A DNA stretch of 64,000 nt, from NCBI GenBank assembly GCA_946405145.1, contig CAMJGE010000006.1:62001-126000 (forward strand), written 5' to 3'. Source of the DNA: an uncultured Prevotella sp. (GTDB lineage: Bacteria; Bacteroidota; Bacteroidia; Bacteroidales; Bacteroidaceae). A program made the position numbers and the translations under genes. The number at the start of each line of letters is the position of its first letter. Position 1 is the stretch's first letter. The notes beneath the pieces are model-generated. The model worked only from the letters and a program-made list of their open reading frames with translations, was not told the origin of the DNA and made no database searches. Shown in pieces: positions 34,963-43,270 of this stretch.

Positions 34963-35648
34963 TTCAATAGTTTGATGATTTCACTGAAGTGTTCTATCTT
35001 CTGGAGCCGTTCGTGCTCGATATCCTCGAAATGCTCCAGCTGCCATGTCACGTGGAAGGGGATATGGATCGCCCAGGCACCGATGGTCAGGGCAGGGGCA
35101 ATATCGCTTTTCAGCGAGTTACCCACCATCAGCAGCTCGTTAGGCAGGATGCCCAGATGCTCGCACAGCTGCTGGAACTCCACCTCCGTCTTGTCCGACG
35201 TGATCTCCACATGACTGAAGTACTTGCCCAGACCGCTGCGGTGCAGCTTGTTCTCCTGATCCTGCAGCTCACCCTTGGTAAACACGGCGAGGCGGTAGGG
35301 ATAGGCCTGCAGTCGCTGCAGTGTCTCCTCCACCTCAGGCAGTGGGGTGGCAGGCAGCTGCAGCAGCGACTTGCTGTGACTGAGCAGCTCGGCGAGAGTG
35401 TCTGCCGGCAGATGATCCCCTGCCACACGGAGCGCCGTCTCGATGATAGAGATGGTAAAAGCCTTGCAGCCATAGCCCAGGTCAGCCATATTGCCCGACT
35501 CCGTCTGGAAGAGCTCCTGGGCGGGATCCTCACAATAGGGCGCGATCAGCTGGTAGAGATGATTCTCTACGGCTTCGAAGTGCGACTGGCAGTCCCAGAG
35601 GGTGTCGTCGGCATCGAAGGCTATGACTCTGAATGGCAGTGTGGGCAT
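34959..35648 (-). CDS. HAD-superfamily phosphatase
   Basis: A 229-residue cytoplasmic hydrolase. HAD motif I is FDADDTLWD near the N-terminus; motif II lies near AVFTKG and motif III/IV near GNSLKSDIAPALTIG. It has the helical cap between, as in YjjG-type nucleotide or sugar phosphatases. The substrate is unknown. Its start overlaps the end of the Fur gene by 28 bases, suggesting coupled translation. Confidence 0.87.
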   Translation of the reverse strand: MPTLPFRVIAFDADDTLWDCQSHFEAVENHLYQLIAPYCEDPAQELFQTESGNMADLGYGCKAFTISIIETALRVAGDHLPADTLAELLSHSKSLLQLPATPLPEVEETLQRLQAYPYRLAVFTKGELQDQENKLHRSGLGKYFSHVEITSDKTEVEFQQLCEHLGILPNELLMVGNSLKSDIAPALTIGAWAIHIPFHVTWQLEHFEDIEHERLQKIEHFSEIIKLLK

Positions 35649-36043
35649 ATGCCTTTAATCATGAAGTTTACGGAGTGGATCTCGAAGCCCTGCGGTACAG
35701 CCACCGTCGGCACCTCCACTCCGTCGAGACAGTAGGTCTGCTGACACACCTCACAGTAGAAGTGCGGGTGCTGGTCGTCGTCGTGGTCCTGGCTGTGACT
35801 GTGGCACAGCTCATAGCGTGTACCGTCGTTGCCGCCCTCTATCGCGTGTATCAGATGCTGTTCACGGAACAGGGTGAGGGCTCTGAAGATGTTCGACTTG
35901 TCGATGGTCTGTATCCTGCGCTCCAGTTCTGCCAGCGACTGGGGCAGCATCGAGCTGGCCAGCGCCTCCACCACCACGATGCGGTTGGCGGTAGGTTTGA
36001 TGTTGTGCTCCTCGAGCAGCTGGATGACAGTTGACTTATCCAT
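35621..36043 (-). CDS. Fur-family metal-dependent regulator
   Basis: A 140-residue repressor. The N-terminal winged helix (about 1-80, NIKPTANRIVVVEAL and DKSNIFRALTLF) is followed by the dimerisation domain with a His-rich loop (HSHSQDHDDDQHPHFYCEVC) and two CxxC pairs (CEVC, CPHC) that should hold a structural zinc. Zur- or PerR-like function cannot be separated from Fur by eye; the His/Asp loop favours zinc sensing. The start at 36043 is after the -7 box; the upstream TTG in frame overlaps the box and is rejected. It is divergent from the AsmA-like gene. Confidence 0.88.
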   Translation of the reverse strand: MDKSTVIQLLEEHNIKPTANRIVVVEALASSMLPQSLAELERRIQTIDKSNIFRALTLFREQHLIHAIEGGNDGTRYELCHSHSQDHDDDQHPHFYCEVCQQTYCLDGVEVPTVAVPQGFEIHSVNFMIKGICPHCHSES

Positions 36044-36070
36044 TTCTATCTTAATCGTCGAATCTGGCGA

Positions 36071-36118
36071 CAAAGATACAAAAAAATTTCGATGAACCGA
36101 TTATTTTGTTTATATTTG
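36071..36118. promoter_or_regulatory. Divergent promoters between the Fur and AsmA-like genes
   Basis: Minus-strand TATCTTTG (36078-36071) points to the Fur gene and plus-strand TATATTTG (36111-36118) to the AsmA-like gene. The 108-base gap could carry a Fur-family operator, but no clear symmetric box is seen. Confidence 0.5.
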
Positions 36119-36150
36119 CAGCCAAATAGTAATTAAAAACCCCACACAAG

Positions 36151-38217
36151 ATGAAAAAGATAATCAAATTGCTGTTAAAGATACTCGCTGGTATCGTGGT
36201 GTTCGTAGTGATCCTTCTCACAGCAGCCACCATCACGCTGAACACCGAGTCGGTGCAGGAGAAGCTCGCCAACTATGCCGTTGAGCAGCTGGAGCTGACG
36301 CTGGATACCCGTGTCAAACTCGACCACCTCAGTGTGAACATGTTCACCCGTAAGTTCAAGTTAGAAGGGTTGGAGGTAGAAGATCAGGAACACCGTAAGA
36401 TGCTTGAGCTCGATCGCCTCTACGTGAATATCGACCTGATGAAGCTGATCACCAACAAGCTCGAAGTCGAAGAGGTATTGCTCGAAGGCGTCAAGGCTCG
36501 CCTCTACAAGCCCAAGGATGGCCCCGCCAACTACCAGTTCATCGTCGATGCCTTCAAGAAAGATCCCAAGCAGAAGAAGGTCAACAAGCCCAAGGAGCCT
36601 AAGAAGAAGTCAAACATGACCTTCGACATCGACCACCTGTCGCTGAAGGATATCGGCCTCACCTTCAACGACACCAACAAGGTCAGCCTTCAGGGCATCA
36701 GCTATAAGAAGACCCTCTTTGGCAAGCATACCGGCAAGCTCGAGAACCTGCAGGGCCAGTGGGGCATCGTGAAGAAGAAGGGACCTCAGACACTCACCTT
36801 CAAGATCGGCACCATCGACTATGACGAGGAGAAGACCATCCACCATTTCAAGATTGGTGATCTCCGCTTCACCTCCGACAACCATAAGCCCCGTAAGAAC
36901 GCCACCCGACCCAAGCGCGGCTTCTTCGATGTGGGCCACCTCGACATCACGGCCCAGATGGACCTCACCGTCGATTATATCTCCGACGACTCCATCAATG
37001 CCGTCGTCAACCACATGGTAGCCAGAGACTCCGTCACCGGCTTCAACCTCAAGGAAGTACATTTCGCCGCCGGCATCCTGAAAGACAGGATCAACCTCCG
37101 CCATATCATGGTGCAGCAGGAGACCACCGTGCTGAAGTTCGACAGTGCCACCGTCGTGCTGCCCAGCAAGAAGCAGGGGCGTAAGTTCTCCTTCCAGACC
37201 TCCCGCATCAAGGGGCGCACCCAGCTGCGCGACATCTCACGACCCTTCGCCCCTGTGCTGCGTAACTTCACCATGCCCCTCGAGCTCGACGTGCTCTTCA
37301 GCGGCACCGACACCACCCTCTACTTCAAGGATGTCCATGTCTTCACCCCCGACAAGCGGTTGCTCATCGCTGCCGAAGGCCGCATCCTCCATCTCAAGGA
37401 GAAAGAGCTGCTCGATGTCGGCTTCCATGTGAAGGATATGAAAGCCCAGCAGGGCGTGGCCATCGATGTCATCAACCAGTTCACCGGCAAAAAGCTGATG
37501 CTCAACCAGCTCAATGCCCTGGGAACGATCCATTTCACAGGCGATATGTCCGTGCTCTGGAAGAAAGAGATCTTCAAGGGCCTCGTCACGTCGAATGTCG
37601 GCAACCTGCGCTTCGACTTCATGATCAATGAGCTCACGAAATACATCACGGGCCATGTTGACTCCAGGCGGCTCCGTCTGGATAAGGTCGTACAAGTGCC
37701 GAAGCTCGAGGATGTAGGCGCCAATGCAAGCTTCGAGGTAGATATCCACAAGCAGCGCACGGCGATGATCCGTAAGAAGAACGGTGGCGGCAAGCTGCCT
37801 ATCGGAGAGGTACACGCCACCATCTATGAGGCGGGCTATGATGGCTTCCGCCTGAAGAACATGAAAGTCGAGATTGTCAGCAACGGAGCCCAGGCAGAAG
37901 GCAGCATCAATCACTCCCAGAAGGCACTGGAGTGGGATTGCAACTTCGTGGTGTCCGACCTCGACAACAAGAGCAGTGTCAAGATCAAGCCGAAGGTCAA
38001 GCTGAAGCTCGGCAATGTCTTTAAGAGCTGGTTCGGTGGTTCCGACGATAAGGCCGACGATAAGAAGGCCGACGACAAGAAGGAAGCCTCAAAGAAGAAG
38101 GAAGCCGACAAGAAGAAAGCCTCCGCCGACAAGGGCGAGGAAACATCCGAAAAGCCCAAGAAGGAAGGCTTCTTCAAGCGCCTCTTTAAGAAGAAGGACA
38201 AAGACAAGAAAGAGTAG
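36151..38217 (+). CDS. AsmA-like envelope protein with a lysine-rich tail
   Basis: A 688-residue protein with one N-terminal membrane helix (about 8-30) and a long repetitive beta-rich periplasmic body. The start (ITLNTESVQEKLANYAVEQL) and the repeated strand pattern resemble AsmA/TamB-type lipid-transfer proteins. The last about 65 residues are unusual: a run of DDKK/DKKE/KKKE units ending GFFKRLFKKKDKDKKE, strongly charged and likely disordered. It would be anchored in the inner membrane and may act in outer-membrane lipid or protein delivery; function is by family analogy. Codons are rich in C at third positions, which makes long false frames on the other strand. Confidence 0.7.
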   Translation: MKKIIKLLLKILAGIVVFVVILLTAATITLNTESVQEKLANYAVEQLELTLDTRVKLDHLSVNMFTRKFKLEGLEVEDQEHRKMLELDRLYVNIDLMKLITNKLEVEEVLLEGVKARLYKPKDGPANYQFIVDAFKKDPKQKKVNKPKEPKKKSNMTFDIDHLSLKDIGLTFNDTNKVSLQGISYKKTLFGKHTGKLENLQGQWGIVKKKGPQTLTFKIGTIDYDEEKTIHHFKIGDLRFTSDNHKPRKNATRPKRGFFDVGHLDITAQMDLTVDYISDDSINAVVNHMVARDSVTGFNLKEVHFAAGILKDRINLRHIMVQQETTVLKFDSATVVLPSKKQGRKFSFQTSRIKGRTQLRDISRPFAPVLRNFTMPLELDVLFSGTDTTLYFKDVHVFTPDKRLLIAAEGRILHLKEKELLDVGFHVKDMKAQQGVAIDVINQFTGKKLMLNQLNALGTIHFTGDMSVLWKKEIFKGLVTSNVGNLRFDFMINELTKYITGHVDSRRLRLDKVVQVPKLEDVGANASFEVDIHKQRTAMIRKKNGGGKLPIGEVHATIYEAGYDGFRLKNMKVEIVSNGAQAEGSINHSQKALEWDCNFVVSDLDNKSSVKIKPKVKLKLGNVFKSWFGGSDDKADDKKADDKKEASKKKEADKKKASADKGEETSEKPKKEGFFKRLFKKKDKDKKE

Positions 38218-38222
38218 CCCCT

Positions 38223-39767
38223 TCATCCCCCACGCTCAGCCCAGTCACCCCGATCCATATTGCGGTAGCCGATGGCTTCCGCAATATGGTGACACTCCAC
38301 CCTCTCGCTGTCTTCCAGATCGGCGATGGTGCGGGCCACTTTCAGGATACGGCTATAGGCACGGGCTGACAGGCTAAGCCGTTCCATAGCCATACGAAGC
38401 ATGTCTAATGAAGTCGCATCAGGCTCGGCAAACTGATGGATCATCCGTTCTGTCATCTGGGCGTTACAATGAATAGATGAGGTGCTGAATCTTTCCTCTT
38501 GTATCTGACGGGCTTTGATGACACGCTCTCTGATGACACGGCTTGGCTCACCAGGCTGCATCTGGGCGAGTTGCTTGAAAGGTACAACTGTCACTTCACA
38601 GTGTATGTCTATACGATCCATTAAAGGGCCAGAAATCTTGTTCATATAACGTTGAATCTGTCCTGGTGTACAGACACAGTGATGGGTAGGGTCGCCATAG
38701 TAGCCACAAGGGCAAGGGTTCATCGAAGCTACAAACATAAATGAACAGGGATATTCCACTGTATATCTGGCACGAGAGATAGTGATATGATGGTCTTCAA
38801 GAGGCTGTCTTAACACTTCGAGTGTGCTCTTGTTGAACTCAGGTAACTCATCGAGGAAGAGTACGCCATTATGCGCCATACTGACTTCACCAGGAAGGGC
38901 TCTGTTGCCACCACCTGTCATCGCCACTTGTGACACCGTGTGATGCGGACTGCGGAAGGGGCGTTGGGTTATTAGTGATGTACCATTGCTAAGTTTTCCT
39001 GCCACAGAATGTATTTGGGTAGTTTCTAAGCTCTCTGATAAAGAGAGGGGTGGCAAGATGCTTGGTAGGCGCTTGGCCATCATTGACTTTCCGCTTCCTG
39101 GAGGTCCGATGAGAATGGCATTATGTCCACCAGCTGCTGCCACTTCGAGGGCACGTTTTACACTCTCCTGACCTTTCACGTCAGCAAAGTCGAGGTCACA
39201 GGTATATTGCCGTGTATAGAATTCCTTTTTAGTATCAACTATTGTTGACTCAAATGATTCGTTTCCATTGAAGAAACTGATGACATGTGCCAGACTATTG
39301 ATGCCATAGACATCGAGTCCGTCAACTACAGCAGCTTCTCTTGCGTTCTCTTGAGGTACTATCAGTCCCTTGAAGTTCTCCTTCTTAGCCCGGATGGCTA
39401 CTGAAAGCACGCCACTGACGGGTTTCAGTTGTCCGTCAAGACCGAGTTCACCTATCAGCATATAGTCATGTAGCATGTTGTCGCTCACTTTCCCGTGAGC
39501 TGCTAATATGCCGATGGCTAACGACAGGTCATAACCACTGCCTTCCTTCCGGATGTCAGCGGGACTGAGGTTGATTGTCATATCTGCAGGCGATAGCTTG
39601 AAACCTACGTTTTGGATGGCAGCACGGATACGGTCATAACTCTCTTTGACAGCTGTATCAGCTAATCCTGACAAGTGGAACATCACACCTCTTGTCAGAC
39701 TCACTTCGATGGTAATGGTGGTTGCCTCTAAGCCCATTACTTCGGCACAAAAAGTTTTTATCAACAT
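38223..39767 (-). CDS. YifB/ComM-type magnesium-chelatase-like AAA ATPase
   Basis: A 514-residue cytoplasmic AAA+ protein. Order: N-terminal Lon-protease-like substrate domain (about 1-165), ATPase domain with Walker A GPPGSGKSMMAKRLP and Walker B GVLFLDELPEF, then a cysteine cluster (NPCPCGYYGDPTHHCVCTP) and the C-terminal chelatase domain (about 400-510). ComM members are helicases that help integrate transformed DNA. Together with dprA and comF it completes a recurrent set. It converges on the AsmA-like gene with five bases between them. Confidence 0.92.
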   Translation of the reverse strand: MLIKTFCAEVMGLEATTITIEVSLTRGVMFHLSGLADTAVKESYDRIRAAIQNVGFKLSPADMTINLSPADIRKEGSGYDLSLAIGILAAHGKVSDNMLHDYMLIGELGLDGQLKPVSGVLSVAIRAKKENFKGLIVPQENAREAAVVDGLDVYGINSLAHVISFFNGNESFESTIVDTKKEFYTRQYTCDLDFADVKGQESVKRALEVAAAGGHNAILIGPPGSGKSMMAKRLPSILPPLSLSESLETTQIHSVAGKLSNGTSLITQRPFRSPHHTVSQVAMTGGGNRALPGEVSMAHNGVLFLDELPEFNKSTLEVLRQPLEDHHITISRARYTVEYPCSFMFVASMNPCPCGYYGDPTHHCVCTPGQIQRYMNKISGPLMDRIDIHCEVTVVPFKQLAQMQPGEPSRVIRERVIKARQIQEERFSTSSIHCNAQMTERMIHQFAEPDATSLDMLRMAMERLSLSARAYSRILKVARTIADLEDSERVECHHIAEAIGYRNMDRGDWAERGG

Positions 39768-39803
39768 AGTATCAGGGTTTAACAGTTTAATTAAGTTTCT
39801 ATT

Positions 39804-40832
39804 TTATGGTTCTTCTTGTTTCGGCAGGAGCTTGTCTATCTTTTTTATCAGCTCATTCTGTGATAATGAGTGGGCGATGATCTTGCCTTTGTCGTCGATC
39901 AGGATGTTGTCGGGGATGTAGGAGAGGCCGGTGCGGCTGAGGATGGGCGACTCCCAGAGGCGTCCGTCGCAGATGGTGCTCCAGGTGATGGAGTCTCTCT
40001 CCAGGTGCTTCCGGCAGGCCTTGACATCTGCCTCCAGGCAGACGGTGAGTACCTTCAGGTTCTTTTCGCCAACTCGCTTCTGGCGCTCCTGCAGCTGGCG
40101 CAGGATGCCATGTCCTTCGAAATTGGTGAGGTTCCACACGGTGATGACATTGACCTTGGCATTCAGGGCGGATGACTGGACGGTCTCGCCGTTGATGTCG
40201 ATGGCGGTGAACGAGGGCAGGCGGCTGCCATCCTTCAGATAGCTCAGGCCATCCATGAGTTTCATCTGGGCCTTCATCGCCTCTGAGGCATCGTGGTCGG
40301 ACTTGACGACAAGGGCCATGAGCTCGGTGGCTCGTTTGTAGTCGGGCTGGGGCGACTGGATGAAGACCTTACGGATGAGATAGGTGGCGAAGGGCGAGGT
40401 GGGGTTATCCTTGATGAACTGCTCGGTGGTGAGGGCTACCTCGGGCGGGGTCTGCTGACTGGTCTTCTTGCGGTAGGCTGTCAGCACCTCGTTCTCCTTG
40501 GTGCCTTCTACCTCGATCTCACGCAGGTGGGACACGTCGCCCTCGATGGTGACTTCTGTTCCCTTCGCGCCATAGACGGGTACCTCGGAGTAGTTGGGGA
40601 AGATGATGATGAAGGCGGTGGGCTCGTCGAGCGCCACTTCGTAATGGAACTGGCTCTTGACAACGGCGACGGTGTCGATGGGGAAATTGCCATCGATGCC
40701 ACAGATGTATAGCTCGCCCTGGTTGAAGCCCTTGAAGGTTCCCTCCAGAAGGAAGGTCTTGCGCTTCTCTCCGCAGCCCGTGAGGAGCAACATGCCCAGG
40801 AGCATTGTCAGAACACCTAATGCCTGCTTCAT
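39804..40832 (-). CDS. Thioredoxin-like lipoprotein lacking the CxxC motif (DUF4369-TlpA type)
   Basis: A 342-residue lipoprotein (LLLTGCGEK, Cys20). The first half (about 25-120) resembles the DUF4369 domain (LEGTFKGFNQGELYI). The second (about 205-335) has the TlpA/thioredoxin fold, with GSRLPSFTAIDINGE and IPDNILIDDKGKIIA. Where TlpA proteins have W-C-x-x-C, this one reads VWNLTNFEG, with no cysteines. It is therefore not a disulfide oxidoreductase and may be a structural or binding derivative. It is four bases downstream of the OmpA/TPR lipoprotein gene. Confidence 0.8.
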   Translation of the reverse strand: MKQALGVLTMLLGMLLLTGCGEKRKTFLLEGTFKGFNQGELYICGIDGNFPIDTVAVVKSQFHYEVALDEPTAFIIIFPNYSEVPVYGAKGTEVTIEGDVSHLREIEVEGTKENEVLTAYRKKTSQQTPPEVALTTEQFIKDNPTSPFATYLIRKVFIQSPQPDYKRATELMALVVKSDHDASEAMKAQMKLMDGLSYLKDGSRLPSFTAIDINGETVQSSALNAKVNVITVWNLTNFEGHGILRQLQERQKRVGEKNLKVLTVCLEADVKACRKHLERDSITWSTICDGRLWESPILSRTGLSYIPDNILIDDKGKIIAHSLSQNELIKKIDKLLPKQEEP

Positions 40833-40836
40833 CGTA

Positions 40837-42501
40837 TTATCGGCTTAGCTCCAGATCGTGTTCGGCATATCTGGCCAATTGCTCATCCTGGCTCGTGGCC
40901 TTGCTCAACGCCTCTCTGACATCGGCGGTGTTGCCCAGATGGGTATAGACGATGGCTCTGAGATAGTGGGTGACGGCATCGGCCTGGCGGATCTGCCTGA
41001 GGGTGGCCTCTGCGGCGGCATAGTGCTTGTTGAGGATCTGTGCCAGCGCAGCGCTGTTGGAGATGCTGCTGCCGAAGTCTTGCTCTGCCTGTGGGAAGTT
41101 GCCCTTGGCGAGATTGAGGTTGCCCATCACTTCTGACAGGCCGTTGGCACCGGTGGCTGAGGCGATATAGAGGTCGGCGGTCTTCACGTCGCCGCTTTGC
41201 AGGGCGAGCAGTGCCTGGTTGGCCTTTGCCTCGGGCAGCTGGGCGTTGATGCGCAGGGCCTGTGCCAAGAGGTTCTTGGCTGTGTCGTAGTCGCCACGGG
41301 CATAGGCGATGGTGGCCATGTTGTTGTAGGCACGTGGGTCGTTGGGATAGACGGTGGTAGCGAGCTGGTAGATGGTCTCCTGCTCTGCGGGTGTGGCCTT
41401 GAGGGTGGCGGCATAGAGCAGCTCCTCGATGCTGAGCTTCTTGGGGTCGGCCTTGATCTGGTCGAGGATCTGCTGGTCGCTGCGACCGATGACCTCGTAG
41501 TTGAGGATGAGGCGTGAGCGGCGCAGCTCTGGCAGGATGCCGTCGGCGAGCTCACGGAAGGCGGAGGAGATGTTCTTGATCTGCTGTTCGCGCTCCTGGG
41601 GATCCTTGTACATCGACAGCACGCGCAGGATGATGTCTTTATCCTGGATGTTGCTGGCCTTGACCAGCTCCTGGAAGCCGTCCCAGTCCTGGGCGGTGTA
41701 TCTGGCATCGACATTGGTGTCGATCTTGAGTCGCTTCAGCTCCTGGTTGACATACTGCTCTGACACCTTCTGACGCTCGTTGGCCAGCTTGTCGTTGATG
41801 CTGAAGCCGCCATCGGGTGAGGTGTATGCCGACACTTCCACATTCTGCAGGCGCAGACCTTCCTGGTCGGCGTTGATCTGCTTGAGCATCCTGATGAACT
41901 CCTTGACGGAGTTGTTCTTCAGCTCGCTCTTGCGCAGGTTGGCCTGCTGGATGAGGAACTTGATGTTGGCCTCCTGCTTCTTCTGGGTGATGCGCTGGTA
42001 GGCATCGGGTGACAGGGCTGCCTGGGCGGTGGTCACCGTGCGGCGATAGAGCTCGGAGGTGGCTATGACGCCACGGGCTACCTTCACCTCGGGGATGGTG
42101 ACTTGTTTGGAGCCCAGACGGGCATCGAAGGTGATATAGAGGTCTGCCTGGTTGCAGTCGGCATAGGCGAAGTCGGTGTTCAGCGTGTAGTTGCCACCGG
42201 TGCTGTAGGCGATGGTCTGGTTGTTGGCTGCCACATTCTCGCCCTGGAAGGTGGCTGTGGCTCCCTTCACGCGTTCACCATTGGTATAGCGTAACTCGGG
42301 GATGACGGTCACCACCGCCTTCTTGTTCATATACTTTTCGGGGAAATGGCCGTTGATGGTTGCGGGAACGATACCACCTTTGGTCTCCAGCGGATTGGGA
42401 GTCACTGTGAACTGGTCTGCTGAGAGGGGACCCAACTTCGAGCATGAAGTGGAGAGCATCGTAGAGACTACAGTCAGTAGAAGGAGCTTTTTTTTCTGCA
42501 T
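40837..42501 (-). CDS. Envelope lipoprotein with OmpA-like and TPR regions
   Basis: A 554-residue lipoprotein (MLSTSCSK, Cys20). After a beta-rich N-terminal part (about 25-150), residues about 190-260 contain an OmpA-C-like segment (NVEVSAYTSPDGGFSINDKLANERQ) that could bind peptidoglycan. This is followed by TPR helices (about 370-540, PNDPRAYNNMATIAYARGDYDTAKNLLAQAL). The family is common in Bacteroidota, but its role is unclear; linkage of cell wall and envelope is inference. It probably forms an operon with the following TlpA-like gene. The tRNA-Leu gene lies just upstream on the same strand. Confidence 0.72.
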   Translation of the reverse strand: MQKKKLLLLTVVSTMLSTSCSKLGPLSADQFTVTPNPLETKGGIVPATINGHFPEKYMNKKAVVTVIPELRYTNGERVKGATATFQGENVAANNQTIAYSTGGNYTLNTDFAYADCNQADLYITFDARLGSKQVTIPEVKVARGVIATSELYRRTVTTAQAALSPDAYQRITQKKQEANIKFLIQQANLRKSELKNNSVKEFIRMLKQINADQEGLRLQNVEVSAYTSPDGGFSINDKLANERQKVSEQYVNQELKRLKIDTNVDARYTAQDWDGFQELVKASNIQDKDIILRVLSMYKDPQEREQQIKNISSAFRELADGILPELRRSRLILNYEVIGRSDQQILDQIKADPKKLSIEELLYAATLKATPAEQETIYQLATTVYPNDPRAYNNMATIAYARGDYDTAKNLLAQALRINAQLPEAKANQALLALQSGDVKTADLYIASATGANGLSEVMGNLNLAKGNFPQAEQDFGSSISNSAALAQILNKHYAAAEATLRQIRQADAVTHYLRAIVYTHLGNTADVREALSKATSQDEQLARYAEHDLELSR

Positions 42502-42525
42502 ATCAATGAAGTGTTATAGTATTAG

Positions 42526-42611
42526 TGCCGCGAGCGGGACTCGAACCCGCACAACCATTTCTGGTCAAGGGATTTTAAGTCCCTCGTGTCTACCAATTCC
42601 ACCATCACGGC
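42526..42611 (-). tRNA. tRNA-Leu (anticodon UAA)
   Basis: An 86-base class II tRNA. Acceptor stem GCCGTGA pairs with TCGCGGC (one G-T wobble), the anticodon loop is CTTAAAA with anticodon TAA, a long variable arm (CCTTGACCAGAAATGG) is present, and the T arm is GCGGGTTCGAGTCCCGC. CCA is not encoded. It has its own strong promoter. Confidence 0.96.
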
Positions 42612-42649
42612 TCACCTTTAAACTGGCGCAATTTTTTAAATCACGGCTG

Positions 42650-42681
42650 CAAAGGTAAGGCTAATTATTGGAAAAGCCAAA
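42650..42681 (-). promoter_or_regulatory. tRNA-Leu promoter
   Basis: Minus strand: -33 TTTG (42681-42678), 20-bp spacer, -7 TACCTTTG (42657-42650). Full consensus, about 35 bases upstream of the mature tRNA end. Confidence 0.75.
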
Positions 42682-42709
42682 TATTTTACACAATTTTTAG
42701 ATTTTTGGC

Positions 42710-43270
42710 TTAGTTCCTGGCGATAAGGTTACCATCCTGCAAGGCTGCGATATACCTGAGGAGCTGTCGGCCTGAGGCGCCATCGGTGACCACACCGTTG
42801 TTGACATCGTAGTTGCGGTTGCACTTGGTGCAATGCAGCTGCTGCCCGTTGTTCTGCCAGGTGAGGGGATAGCTGTAGCCACCGAACTCAGAGAGGCAGT
42901 TGGGGCACTGTCCGTCGTAGGCCTGAAGGGTGAAGTCGTAGGTGCTGGTGCCGATGATGATGCAGTCGTTGGCGCCGAGGTAGTAGTTGAACTGTGCCTC
43001 GCGGGCTGTGGTGAGTGCGACATCATCGGTGGCGCCGTCGTAGTTGCGGATGGTCTTCAGATGGCGGATGCCTTGGTTGTCGACATAGGTCTCTACCTTG
43101 CAGAAATGCCCGCTGTTGCCCAGGATGCCCGTGAGATGGCAGGGCAGGGGATGAAGGGTGGTGTCGAAGATGAAACTGCAACGGTTCTCACGGCTGATAC
43201 TGTCGTTGGCGTTGCAGGCCGATAACAGTAAAAGGGTGAAAAGGTAAAAGGGTAAAAGAACTTTCTTCAT
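42710..43270 (-). CDS. Lipoprotein with a Rieske-like C-terminal region and CxxC pairs
   Basis: A 186-residue lipoprotein (LLLLSACNAND, Cys19). The C-terminal third contains CPNC, an 18-residue-plus spacer, CTKC, and then YDVNNGVVTDGASGRQLLRY. The spacing and ending recall Rieske iron-sulfur domains, but Rieske proteins use Cys-x-His and Cys-x-x-His; here four cysteines replace that set. A zinc-ribbon or rubredoxin-like site is thus likelier. The first codons are made of the octanucleotide repeat seen elsewhere in the window, which encodes much of the signal peptide. It overlaps argH by four bases. Confidence 0.65.
   Translation of the reverse strand: MKKVLLPFYLFTLLLLSACNANDSISRENRCSFIFDTTLHPLPCHLTGILGNSGHFCKVETYVDNQGIRHLKTIRNYDGATDDVALTTAREAQFNYYLGANDCIIIGTSTYDFTLQAYDGQCPNCLSEFGGYSYPLTWQNNGQQLHCTKCNRNYDVNNGVVTDGASGRQLLRYIAALQDGNLIARN
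43228..43259 (-). repeat. Octanucleotide repeat, 4 units, inside a signal-peptide coding region
   Basis: Units at 43228, 43236, 43244 and 43252 (plus strand GTAAAAGG / GTGAAAAG variants). Read on the minus strand they encode LLPFYLFTLLLL of the lipoprotein signal peptide. Confidence 0.9.

Noticed and set aside
36610..37914. Several long frames antisense to the AsmA-like gene
   Set aside because: Third-position C richness of the real gene removes stops on the other strand; their products are low-complexity Val/Glu/Gly or Ser/Thr sequences.
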